In this document: positions 30,447 through 39,225 of the stretch, piece after piece
How the letters are laid out: each line of letters starts with the position of its first letter
Position numbering within the stretch: position 1 is the first letter of the stretch
Source: Pelomyxa schiedti
Lineage: Eukaryota; Evosea; Pelobiontida; Pelomyxidae
Assembly (NCBI GenBank): GCA_020536535.1
Contig: JAHLWZ010000949.1
Location: forward strand, 1 to 39,225
Direction of reading: 5' to 3'
Length of the DNA stretch: 39,225 nt
Notes under the pieces: generated by a model
Told to the model about the DNA's origin: nothing
The model's input: only the letters and a program-made list of their open reading frames with translations
The model's database searches: none
Translations under genes and position numbers: made by a program

Positions 30447-31562
30447 ATGTCTTCTCTGCGCAGAGAGGTAGTAACCGAAGTTCGTGTCGAGCCCGTAATA
30501 CGCGCTAGGGATCAATTTTTTGCTCTGTACTGCGGGTTGCAGGTACCGAGGTGCTGCGCCAACAGCGCCCTGAGGCTGGTGCCCGCGGAGCTCCTGGTAC
30601 GCGGGATCGGCGAGCCCTGGGTGCTCTCCGCGTGCAAGTGCGTGGGCGTTACTCTGCGCCACGCCGGCGGGGTGTTTGACAACGACACCATGGTGCACGT
30701 CACGGCGTGCGTGTCGGCGACTCTGGCGACCGTGAGGTGCGGGTGCTTCACGTCTAAAAAGGCTGGGCTGCCGCGGAGCAGGCCCAGGCATTGTGGGATG
30801 ATCGTCGGGCAGATTGGCGACAACAGGTTCTTGTATGTCTCGGACCCTCTGGGACTGCACGTCGTCGACGGGGAGGGCAACTTGGTGACGACGTTGAGGA
30901 TGCGCGCGGCCGTGAGCTTTCAGGCTTGCAGCACGCAGTGGATTGTGGGATGCAGAGACCAGTGCATCGATATCTGGAAGGTAACAAATGGGGAACCTGA
31001 GAGAGATTATCGTTGTGGAATTGAACATGGACTGGACAAGGGGATGCGCACTGTTTTCCATGATGTTGCTATCAGAGAAGGCAATGTTCTGGTGATATGC
31101 ACCAGGAAGTGGGATACAAACTTTGTGGTGACTGGTTGCTCTGTTATTTTTGTGGACTTGGAGAGTACTTACAACCGGAGGGTGATATCCATCACCGGCA
31201 ACCTGGAAGCTATAGAAGAAGTTCTGTTATCTGATCCTCTCTGTGAAGTCCATAAACTATCCTCTGTGGGTGCTCTGGTCAGCACTGCATCAGATAAGAA
31301 ACTACATATATTCTACAACGTGGAACGCATCAGCGATAAGCTCATCAGAGTTGTTACTATGTCCAGTGGAAAGGTGGAGTTCTACCAGGTTTCAGACCTT
31401 TCCACACCGGTGATGAAATACCCTTATGAACAGGTTTTGAAGACAACACAACAATGTGAAGGGCTTGCTGTAATCAGAATGCCAGATGAGACACTGGTTG
31501 CAATGGATGTGCTGTCTGGTGCTAAATTGGCTCTTTTGTACATACACCAGACTGGTCTTTAG
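30447..31562 (+). CDS. hypothetical protein, possible lineage-specific multigene-family member
   Basis: Single-exon ORF of 371 aa, the longest intronless gene here. The N-terminus VEPVIRARDQFFALYCGLQVPRCCANSALRLVPAELLVRGIGEPWV is a compact helical block with an F-box-like Pro-x-E-Leu-Leu element. The rest is beta-rich with many Val/Cys/Ile strands of 35-45 residue spacing (for example NRFLYVSDPLGLHVVDGEGNLV, WIVGCRDQCIDIWKV, EVLLSDPLCEVHKLSSVGALVSTASDKKLHIFYNV). This suggests a WD/NHL-like beta-propeller although no repeat is canonical. The 5' third is GC-rich and the 3' two thirds are AT-richer, a bias also seen at the starts of neighbouring genes. Function unknown; an F-box-plus-propeller substrate adaptor is one possibility. 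Confidence 0.7.
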   Translation: MSSLRREVVTEVRVEPVIRARDQFFALYCGLQVPRCCANSALRLVPAELLVRGIGEPWVLSACKCVGVTLRHAGGVFDNDTMVHVTACVSATLATVRCGCFTSKKAGLPRSRPRHCGMIVGQIGDNRFLYVSDPLGLHVVDGEGNLVTTLRMRAAVSFQACSTQWIVGCRDQCIDIWKVTNGEPERDYRCGIEHGLDKGMRTVFHDVAIREGNVLVICTRKWDTNFVVTGCSVIFVDLESTYNRRVISITGNLEAIEEVLLSDPLCEVHKLSSVGALVSTASDKKLHIFYNVERISDKLIRVVTMSSGKVEFYQVSDLSTPVMKYPYEQVLKTTQQCEGLAVIRMPDETLVAMDVLSGAKLALLYIHQTGL

Positions 31563-31742
31563 CTCCCTAGCATCATAAACATCTACACACCTGTGATGGG
31601 AACAAGTGTCAGTTGTGGCTCTTCCAAACTAAAACTGACTCAGAACAATCACCTAAAGGCACCCCAAGAAAGCTTGATAGAACAAATTACAAGGAAGTCC
31701 GTTTTCCAATGCTCGAAATGACTTGATTCTTGAGCCAGATTC

Positions 31743-33389
31743 ATGAAGGGAGATTTTTTCCCTTGCAGTACTAGAATCTGTAGAAACGAAAAACTGGCGT
31801 GCGGGCGAAACAGTGGTGCCTTCCGTGCGTCTGGGGTCTCGCTCGGTCCCGAGGCAGCCAGGGACTTCTGTCGCTCGCGCGGCGTGCAGCTCGCCCGGCA
31901 CTGTCCCACAATGACGGGTCCGGTCGAGGCGCCCTGCCTCTGCGTGGAGGCCACACGCGACCCGCGCTTCGTAGGGTGCATCAACGACCCCATTCTGCTC
32001 ACGCTCCACCGCGACGCGGCCGACAGGGACCTCCACCTCTCTCCATCTCATTCCTCTCCTCCTTCTCCCCCTTCTGCTTCCACTTCTGTTCATGCGCCTT
32101 CGACGATATTGGAGTGCGGCGGCGAGAGCGTTTCGGCGTCCGAGGTTCTGCCGAGTAGAGGTGCCTGCCACACCAGTCAGAGTGACAGGTCGAGTTGCTG
32201 CCCCAACTGGGCTCATCAGTTGATCCTCAGAGTTGGAAACGCACTCCCTCAGTGGAGGGGTGTCAAGACTCGAAATGAAGTTGCGGCTGTGTCTTTTATC
32301 AGGGCCAGGGCCGATCCTTCAGTACTTCCGGTTCCCAGGGTTCTGGCTTATTCGTTCGATGGAAGCGACGATTCGCGCTTGAACCGGCGGGAATTCATTC
32401 TGTACTCGAGGATGAGGGGCCGGAACATGGGTTCGGTATGGGGGGACCTTGACACACAGCAGAGGATGGTGTGCGCCAGGAACGTGGCAAAGGCGATCGT
32501 GGAGTTGAGAAGGGTAACTCCCACGTTCTCGATGGGCGGCTGCTTCTCTGATTGGAGTTCTGTGACCAGCTCCACCAGCAGTGTCAAACCAAACAACTCG
32601 CATTGGGTGAGTGACGACTGCACTTGCTCACACTGTGGATTCGGCCTGCAGGCTTCCGGTTCTTTACTAGAGTCAATACCGGCCACATTACCTCGGGTCG
32701 GCCCCTTTGTGGACACCGGCCACCCGGCAGTTGACAACTTCGCGGATTACTATGCCCACACTTTGCGGTATTACCAAAGGTATGTCGCCGCTGATCCACA
32801 GTTCAGTCATGTGGCACAGAGAACCAGTTCGTGGATAACAGATGTGCTACCGCGAGTGATTGCCATGTCTCCCGATGCACAGAACCCAACTTTTGTTGTG
32901 ACTCATTCAGATTTGTCTGGAGGAAACGTGTTGATAGATGAGAACACTCTCAAAATCACTGGGGTCATTGACTGGGAATGGTGTTGCGCTTCTCCTCCCG
33001 GGGAAGAGATTGCGAATGCCACTTCTGAATTTGACAACACCTATACCACTGACTCTGCCATCGTTACATCAGAGTTTCTCAAGGTTTTTTCCCGCCTATC
33101 TTCCGTTACATGCTCTAACATTACAACCCCTACCTCAACTAAGGAATTGAAGGCACACAATATTAAACCCCAAGACGAACATTTGTCCTTTGTTCAAAGA
33201 GGTATCTTCCCGATTCCCTCTTGAAAAATTACACACCCCAACCCCACTCTTTTAGTTGTAGGCAATGCCATTCGAGCCTCGTGCTACCGAGACTGGGCCG
33301 CGAACCCCAAAGAAGCGGAGGAACTTGTGGAGGAGGCCCTCAACGAATTTGATGCTTGCTTCGAAATCTCGAGGCAGAACTACTTATGA
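31743..33389 (+). CDS. aminoglycoside-phosphotransferase / choline-kinase-fold protein
   Basis: Two exons (31743-33201, 33262-33389) total 1587 nt, giving 528 aa from the first ATG. An ATG at 31911 (MTGPVEAP) would give 472 aa and may be the true start. A Ser/Pro-rich insertion sits in the N-lobe, followed by HQLILRVGN and RNEVAAVSFIRA. RREFILYSRMRG is the hinge-like strand. The catalytic loop VVTHSDLSGGNVLIDE (His 388, Asp 390) and the metal-binding GVIDWEWC (Asp 410) are intact, so it should be an active phosphotransferase on a small molecule or protein. A Cys-rich stretch near residue 295 is unusual. The C-terminal exon adds a helix-rich end. Genes of this fold in protists are mostly uncharacterised, and the substrate is unknown. 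Confidence 0.8.
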
Positions 33390-33444
33390 CTTTCCAAAAA
33401 TTTTTGTGCCTTGGCTTTTTTTCTTCTGGTGTAGTGATGATAGT

Positions 33445-36400
33445 CTAGTTTCTTTGGAGACGTAGTTTCTCCATAGAATTGACTAAGGCCTGCATTAAGG
33501 TATCCGGTAAAGTGGGTTCTACTGCCCTGATGGTGACCATCATAGCTGGAACTGTGCCGATCTGCTCGTGTCTGGCATGTATCAGGCAGGAGTTTGTGGT
33601 GCATATTACTTTGGAACAAATTATAGCTTCGGCACCTACGAAATATAGTTTAATTTGGAGTCATCGGCAAGTACAACTACCAATAATTTGTACACAGTGA
33701 GCATTCAAGGCTTTGCACAACATCTCCACTGCCTGACTTATATTTGCCGGTGCGGGTATGCGTTGTTTCTTTTCAGCTTTGTGGGTACCCCACATTTTCC
33801 CAAAAGCATCAGTAGTAATAACATTTGGTCTGGAGAGTGTAAAAACATTTATTATTGAAGTGACACATTCACCTGAAAAGGTTAAGAATATCAATAGGAA
33901 TGCTAAAGGTGAGTGTCTTGCTCTGCCTCGAGGTATAGGTTACCTGCCCTCCCAACGAAGATATTGAAGCAAACTTCGTATCATAACTTGGTTGAATGCG
34001 AATTATTTCCAGTGCCTTGATGTGTTAAATTTGTTAGTAAAGCACTTGTACACACGGTTAGTTTCGGAGGCAGACTTCTCACTGTGAAGGAATTTGCTGT
34101 ACAGGTGATCTCACTGCTACCTGCCACACATTGAACCTTGATTTTTTTAAGAAACAAGCGGAAATATATTACTGGAAATGCCTGGAGGCCAGGAGAAGGG
34201 TCAAGTTGCAGAACTACGTTGGAAATTGGAGCTATGGCGGCATTACTCAGAAGTAAAATAAACGTGATACTGTCTTCCTATTTGGTTTTCCGAATCGTCA
34301 ACACCCAGGGTAAATGAAACGAGGGAACCTTTAAGGCTTTCGTGTATTGAACACATAGTGTAGGGTCTGCTGCTACTCTGATGAAAGTTGCCTGTTCAAA
34401 GTTCGGTACCTGTTTTGGCAGATTGGACTCCAAAAGGTAGAAGTGGTAAGAATACTTCGTTTTGTAGACTTGAGATTGGTATAAGATTGTCGGGGGTAAA
34501 TTTAGAACCAGATTGAACTTGACTAAGGAACCCTTGCTTTTCAGTAGCAAGTGTGGGTTGAATAAGTGAAAGACTGTGCCCGGGCTTATTGTGTGTTGGA
34601 TCTGTGCATATGAAAGAAAGGATGCTACCGTTATTTCTGTGGGTAACTGTTGTAGTGGCCCCGCAGACAATAAATCCACCAAGGAGGTATTGTGTGTTGT
34701 GGTGCCCAATTCAACCTCAGTGGAATTGACATGTTCCGCCATGGATACACCCTCAAATAACGCGGAAGGTCCCATGTTGGTTGCATATTTACTGATCGGG
34801 ACTTCAGTCTGAAGGGAGTTATGAAAGGCGGAGGAGGCAGAGAAAAACTTGGTTGAGCTCAAGTAAAGATGAGGGCGCGTTTGAAAGAAGTTCAGTGATT
34901 CCCTTGGGTGATGTGTTCTATAGGATATGAATTGGGAGTTTTTTAATTGTATTGTCATGTTACCTTGTCAGTCTCATAAAGAAGATTCACCATTTTGGGG
35001 GTGGGCTGAGATGCAACCGACATAGAAGCAGGGGTGTATGTACTAGAAATACCTCTCCGGGGAAAATTTCCAGTACCCATGTCAGGTTTCACAACAGTGG
35101 GGTCTGTTGAGCCAAATAACTCATTGGCCTGAGCTGACCGTGTGGGATTTGTTATGGGTGTGGGGAACATAGTCCTCTTCGATGGTGTGGAAGTAGGAGT
35201 TACAACTGGGGTAGGAGTGGCAACAGGGGTTACTGGCTCTACCTCCTCCTCAGCCTCGGTTCTTTTTGTACTGTATTCGTTCATTAGTAAACAGTTATGA
35301 CAAGATGGCAGAGAGTTTACCCTTCCACTCCACCGTATCCACCTAGGGTCCATGGAGATCTTTTCTCAATTAGTGGGGAAAAAAAATATCTAAGCAGAGC
35401 TTCATACTTTTTTGAAGAGGAGGACATCATAGACAAGGTGGAAGAAGATACAGATGATACAGATGACGTTGGGTGAACAGTCTGTGTTATTTGAACAGTG
35501 CTTGGAGGAGGTGGTGCAGTTTGTATTTCCCCGGGAACAGATGGCGCAGGGTATTCAAAGTGTAATTTTGTGGCACTTTTACTAGAAACTGTGTGGCTTG
35601 AAGTATGAAGTAAAGAACGTTGGGCTTTGGGGATATATCTCTGCCCGTTAGGATTTGGTAGTGATCGAGTGAAGTGATCAAGAAAAGCCAGGCGAGGGTC
35701 GACCTATGTGCATAGCATTACACCATTTGTAGTAGTGGAGATTTTACCTCAATGTCCTCACAGCTAGCATCTTTTGGTAATACTCTTACCATTACACTGG
35801 GATTTTTCATCAGTGCAAGGGCCTCGTAACATCTCTATTTTTGGGTAAGCCACTGTGAAGTTCGAGTGGAGCCCACCTGTTGTAGGTCCAAAGAAAAAGA
35901 GTGTCTGCTGCCAGAGAAAAGAGTTTCAGCTTGAGAGCTTGGTTCTCTCCCACTGTGACAAATTGCTTTAAGGAGCGCACTTGCGATTACAGACTTGGTC
36001 CTACTTTCTTTTTTAATGTTAATTCAGTGAGATTTCCACTGTTAGGAGCACACCAGTCGTAAGGTCGAAAAGGTCGCATAAGCTAAGAATAACTTTTTCC
36101 ATATCTACACCACACAAGTCACCGTACTCGCCAAGTACCCAGCTTGTCACCTAACGACTTAAGACTGGAATTTGGAAGATTGGGAAGGTTTGATGGATAC
36201 CTGTATTAGTACTTCTGGCATCTCTGTTGCACCTGAGTGCTTCAGAAGGCTCTGCAATTGTTTGAAAAACCACTCGGCGGCATACTTTTGCAAGGTGCTG
36301 CCATGTCCACTCTCCAACCCCTCATCACCATCACTGCCCTCTTCTGCAATAAGACGAAGCAGGTTATTAGCAATGTCCGATTTAACCAAGCTACCCCCAA

Positions 36401-38288
36401 CTTGGAAAAGAGTTGTCATTGTATGCAGATACCTAGTAGAGTTAGAGAAGTAATAGTTATTTGTATTACCATTGATGATTGGGAGCATATCTCTCAGAAA
36501 GTTGGGTTATTCTAAGCACGAGGTCCTTTCTAAAAAATGTATCTGCACTTCAATTTAAAAACTAAAAAATAGCAACACTTACGCACCACTGGAAGTCTGT
36601 AAGTGCTCTAAGAGCTTTGAAACAACAGAGACAACATTCTTGGAATTGGTCATGAGATACAATAAGTCAAGGGTCTTAGGAAGTCAATATTTCGGTTTTA
36701 AAGCACAGGACTACCTCTCTCCTTAAGGTCTCATCCTCAGACTCCAAACAATCTAAAAGCACCAATTGATGCTCAGTGGCATAGGCTGGATTCAACTTGA
36801 CGAGGCTTGTCAGTGCTGGACTTGAGATTACTACTATGAAAATCATGCAAATTACGGAATGAATACCTTTAATCCCAAGATACTTCAGGTTGTAATCGCG
36901 GCTGGCCATCATTTTGGAGATGTTTTTAGTAGTAATTTCAGTTAGCAAGTCTGGCTTGGGGTAGATTTTCGTTATGGTCCGAATGCACTCGTACACAATT
37001 GCTGAGTGCCGGTTAGCGTTTGAAGCTGTCTTATTTAGGTTCGTAAATACCAAAGCTGGCATTGTTGACAATAGAGCATGCACCTGCCAGAGCAGCCCCT
37101 ACAACTTCATAAATCTGTTCACTTGTTCTAAGCGTTGTGTATAAGCAAATAGGAAAGTGTAAAATAAGTATCAAGTGAATAGGTGCCAGGAGAAGTTTAC
37201 CTACTTGCGGTTATCCTTCCCGAGGATCCCTAGTAATTCTAGAAGGTGAACTTGCACCCACGGAGCTGGGATCCCATGAAAATCATATGCACGTGGGAGG
37301 TGGTGATCAACTACCTATGGTACTCTGTGGAGTTGAAACAGAGGCTGTTCAGAAACCTGCCATAACAGATGGACTAAAGAAGGAACAAGGTCAACCCAGT
37401 GCTGATGGTCTGGGTCTTGCTTTACAATTTCTTGCATAGCACACAACGTGGCTGCCATTACACAAGGATCAGTATCACACAAAGAAGCCCGTAAAGTTGC
37501 ATCAATGTCAATAGATGATCTGTCCTTTTTCCAAATATGGAGTGCTGCCATCACAGCCTTCTGACGAACGGCAGGCCTATTAAATGTTTAATGTCAATAA
37601 TATACACTCCGACCTTCGAACCTTTTGTGGGTCAAAAGCTCTGCCTTGATTATGTTTGTGAAAGCTGGAACAGTGGTCTCTGTGAGCAACCTCGTCATTG
37701 CAGTTAAGGCAGCGCACACTTCAAGGTAGTTGGGACTTTCAAGACCCTACAGAAAAATATTCAGAAATAGGGAAACCACAGTCCGCCAATACCTTGCGCA
37801 GTGAGTTGGTTGTCATCATGGCAAGAGGGTGGTCCTCATGCAAGCATAGTGTGACAGCAAGGTAGCCAGTTCTTTTGTTGAGAGCCCGAGCATGTTGTGT
37901 TGCATTCATTGCAGCAATGTGCCCAAAGGAAGCATCAAACCCCAGCATTTCACAGTACATCAAGCGCACGAGGTTCTCTTTCACTTTTCTCTTTAAAAAT
38001 AGAGGACCATTAATGATACAGTGGTAGGCAAGAAAAGTGTACCGCATCAGTTTCTGGCTTCGAAAAAGCGACCTTGAGTCGCTCAACTTCTTCACCTATT
38101 GGACGACAACACAAGGAAAATGGTTAGGGGTTTGTTGTGACATTCCTTGTGCTGGGAAAAAAAAAAAAAAAGAAAAGAAAAGAAAACAACGTACCCATGA
38201 CCCTTTGCTCTTCTTCCTTAGATCTCGCTTCGCCTATATCACGCACCAGCTCAAAGAAATCCTTCCCGCCCCACCCCAGCATCTGCAT
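33445..38288 (-). CDS. AP4E1: AP-4 complex subunit epsilon
   Basis: A multi-exon gene (about 25 short exons, not all borders fixed) read from the ATG at 38288 to the TAG at 33445-33447. The trunk matches AP-4 epsilon: KDFFELVRDIGEARSKEEEQRV, then EEVERLKVAFSKPETDA, LVRLMYCEMLGFDASFGHIAAM, NKRTGYLAVTLCLHEDHPLA, CDTDPCVMAATLCAM, the helix YNLKYLGIKGIHSVI, ANNLLRLIAEEGSDGDEG and TSWVLGEYGDL. A Ser/Thr/Pro-rich hinge occupies about 35900-34900. The ear appears as LLSNAAIAPISNVVLQLDPS, and the C-terminal subdomain as TTDAFGKMWGTHKAEKKQRIP...VQIIGGAEAIICSKV. AP-4 sorts cargo such as ATG9 at the trans-Golgi network. A longer open N-terminus up to 38516 lacks an ATG. The gene converges on the APH gene with 55 bp between stops. 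Confidence 0.87.
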
Positions 38289-39225
38289 TGTCCCGACTTT
38301 TGATTTGTCTTTTGATTTTCTTGCCTCTTGAAATCTAATCGATGGTCGTTTGGGGAGCAGGGGAGTGCTGCCTCTCGATGTGGGGTTCGGTCGCCCATGT
38401 AACTGCTGCCCATTGGAACTCCCAGGAGTTCTCGTGTCCACAATTTGATCTGTAACTGAGTTCAATGTGTGAGGAAGACGGCTTTGCGCAATGTAACAAA
38501 CAATCCCATTATTCACATGTGCTTTTTTTTAACACAGCTGAGTTGAGGCAGTGAATCAACTCAAAATCCAATCCATTGCATGAGTGCAGAAACCAGCACT
38601 TTGTTCCAAAGGGTCTGTGTTTTGTATCTTTTGAAGAACACCTTCATGAAAGAATTACTTCATTTGTGCAAACTGTGGGGAAACTCACTGCTGATCAGTG
38701 AGCCACTTGTTCCATCTGATCCAAGTTGCCTCATGCACTTTCATCATTGCCTAAGTGACACAGTTACTGAGAGCTTTCACACAGTCCTGAGGTTACTGTA
38801 TTTGGATATCCTTGACAAGATGTGACCTGTGCTGGGTCACATAATAGCAGGTACTGATGAGGTCACAGTTTTGGAGTGGGCAATCATGGATGTGTTATTC
38901 CATTCAATGTGACCACTGTGGTGCATGCATTCCCCTGTTGTGTGTCCTGAGGATGAGAGCACACTTAATGTAGCAGGGGTGCCTGTTCAAGGCTCATCCT
39001 CAGAACTGTTGGCTCATAACTGGATCATGGGGCGGAGGTTTTGGGGCGAAGCTTTATAGCAGAAAACACTGACACCTTCACCCTTTTTTCTTCGCCCATG
39101 GGGCGAAGCTTTTTTTCCTCTCAAAACCTTCGCCCAGGGGCAAAGGTTTTGGGGGTAACCAACCTCTTCCAAACAACAAGCACAAAGGTCCACGTGGTAG
39201 ACAAACACCTTACTGAGTGAGCCAA
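38289..39225. other. mostly non-coding end region with short repeats
   Basis: 937 bp at the edge of the window. One ORF at 38580-38825 (81 aa, Leu/His/Cys-rich) has no recognisable domain and no clear gene context; it could be a stray ORF or an exon of a gene lying outside. A hairpin TGTGACC/GGTCACA at 38821-38841, an 11-bp inverted repeat CTGAGGATGAG/CTCATCCTCAG (about 38947 and 38993), and the GGGGCGAAG-type repeats after 39020 fill the rest. Confidence 0.5.
39023..39150. repeat. cluster of GGGGCGAAGCTTT repeats and hairpins
   Basis: The 13-mer GGGGCGAAGCTTT occurs at 39043-39055 and again at 39100-39112. A palindrome pairs CTTCGCCC (39090-39097) with GGGCGAAG (39101-39108). A second hairpin pairs AAAACCTTCGCCC (39123-39135) with GGGCAAAGGTTTT (39138-39150) with a single mismatch. 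A related GGGGCGGAGGTTTT lies just upstream. The variants in both orientations suggest a small interspersed palindromic element. Confidence 0.7.

Noticed and set aside
31649-32216. Minus-strand ORFs of 117 and 187 aa at the start of the APH-fold gene
   Set aside because: They have no domain and overlap a plus-strand gene with intact catalytic motifs.
34140-34258. Plus-strand stretch reading EIYYWKCLEARRRVKLQNYVG, which looks like an exon of a plus-strand gene
   Set aside because: The minus strand of the same DNA encodes the AP-4 ear (LLSNAAIAPISNVVLQLDPSPGLQ) in line with the rest of that gene, so the plus reading is a shadow.
38821-39005. Hairpin and GTTCAAGGC-like stretch considered as a tRNA
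   Set aside because: No cloverleaf with acceptor, D and anticodon arms could be drawn around it.

Overview
This 39 kb window is nuclear DNA of a gene-dense single-celled eukaryote. I model 20 protein genes, on average one per 2 kb. Spliceosomal introns are frequent: almost all are GT-AG, most are 41-90 nt, the longest modelled is 137 nt, and three candidates are only 22-29 nt. Spacers are very short and the standard genetic code fits throughout. The gene set includes a cilium/flagellum protein (CFAP58), a C9orf72-type longin-DENN protein, AP-4 epsilon, ATG10, a Ras GTPase, a Frizzled-type Cys-rich secreted protein and an LRR-dual-specificity phosphatase. Together these suggest a flagellated amoebozoan, perhaps an archamoeba (Pelomyxa/Mastigamoeba type). 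That placement is inference from gene content, not proven.

Layout: 1-257 tail of a Pro-rich gene (+). 440-983 secreted Frizzled-CRD-like protein (+). 1083-1832 F-box-like protein (+). 1886-3655 SKICH-like plus B-box protein (+). 3712-4567 Ras GTPase with an altered G3 motif (+). 4611-6858 TRMT11 tRNA methyltransferase (-). 7107-11800 CFAP58 (+). 11914-13021 PCNA (-). 13364 to about 15140 zinc-binding, SPNL-repeat protein with an unresolved 5' end (-). 15358-16941 cell-surface Ser-rich protein (+). 17020-20400 C9orf72 homologue (-). 20633-22831 secreted FAD oxidoreductase (-). 22896-24227 coiled-coil protein (+). 24425-25115 small heat-shock protein (+). 25235-26516 LRR-phosphatase (+). 26809-29202 acetolactate-synthase-like ThDP enzyme (+). 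29569-30366 ATG10 (-). 30447-31562 lineage-type hypothetical protein (+). 31743-33389 APH/choline-kinase-fold protein (+). 33445-38288 AP-4 epsilon (-). The end (38289-39225) is mostly non-coding with hairpin-type repeats.

Most multi-exon genes were built by hand from splice signals. For TRMT11, CFAP58, PCNA, Ras, the FAD oxidoreductase, the phosphatase, the ThDP enzyme and several others the summed exon lengths are exact multiples of three and the joined proteins match their families along their length. That is strong internal support. C9orf72 and AP-4 epsilon were only partly resolved exon by exon.

The genes do not form an operon-like system. They are a mixed housekeeping, trafficking and signalling set. 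Three of them (C9orf72, ATG10, AP-4) touch autophagy and membrane traffic, but I see no evidence that their proximity is functional. The most interesting observations are the C9orf72 homologue with a 464-residue Pro-rich leader, the Ras protein whose DxxGQ motif is broken by an intron junction, the very short introns, and the two tiny shared promoters (64 and 80 bp).
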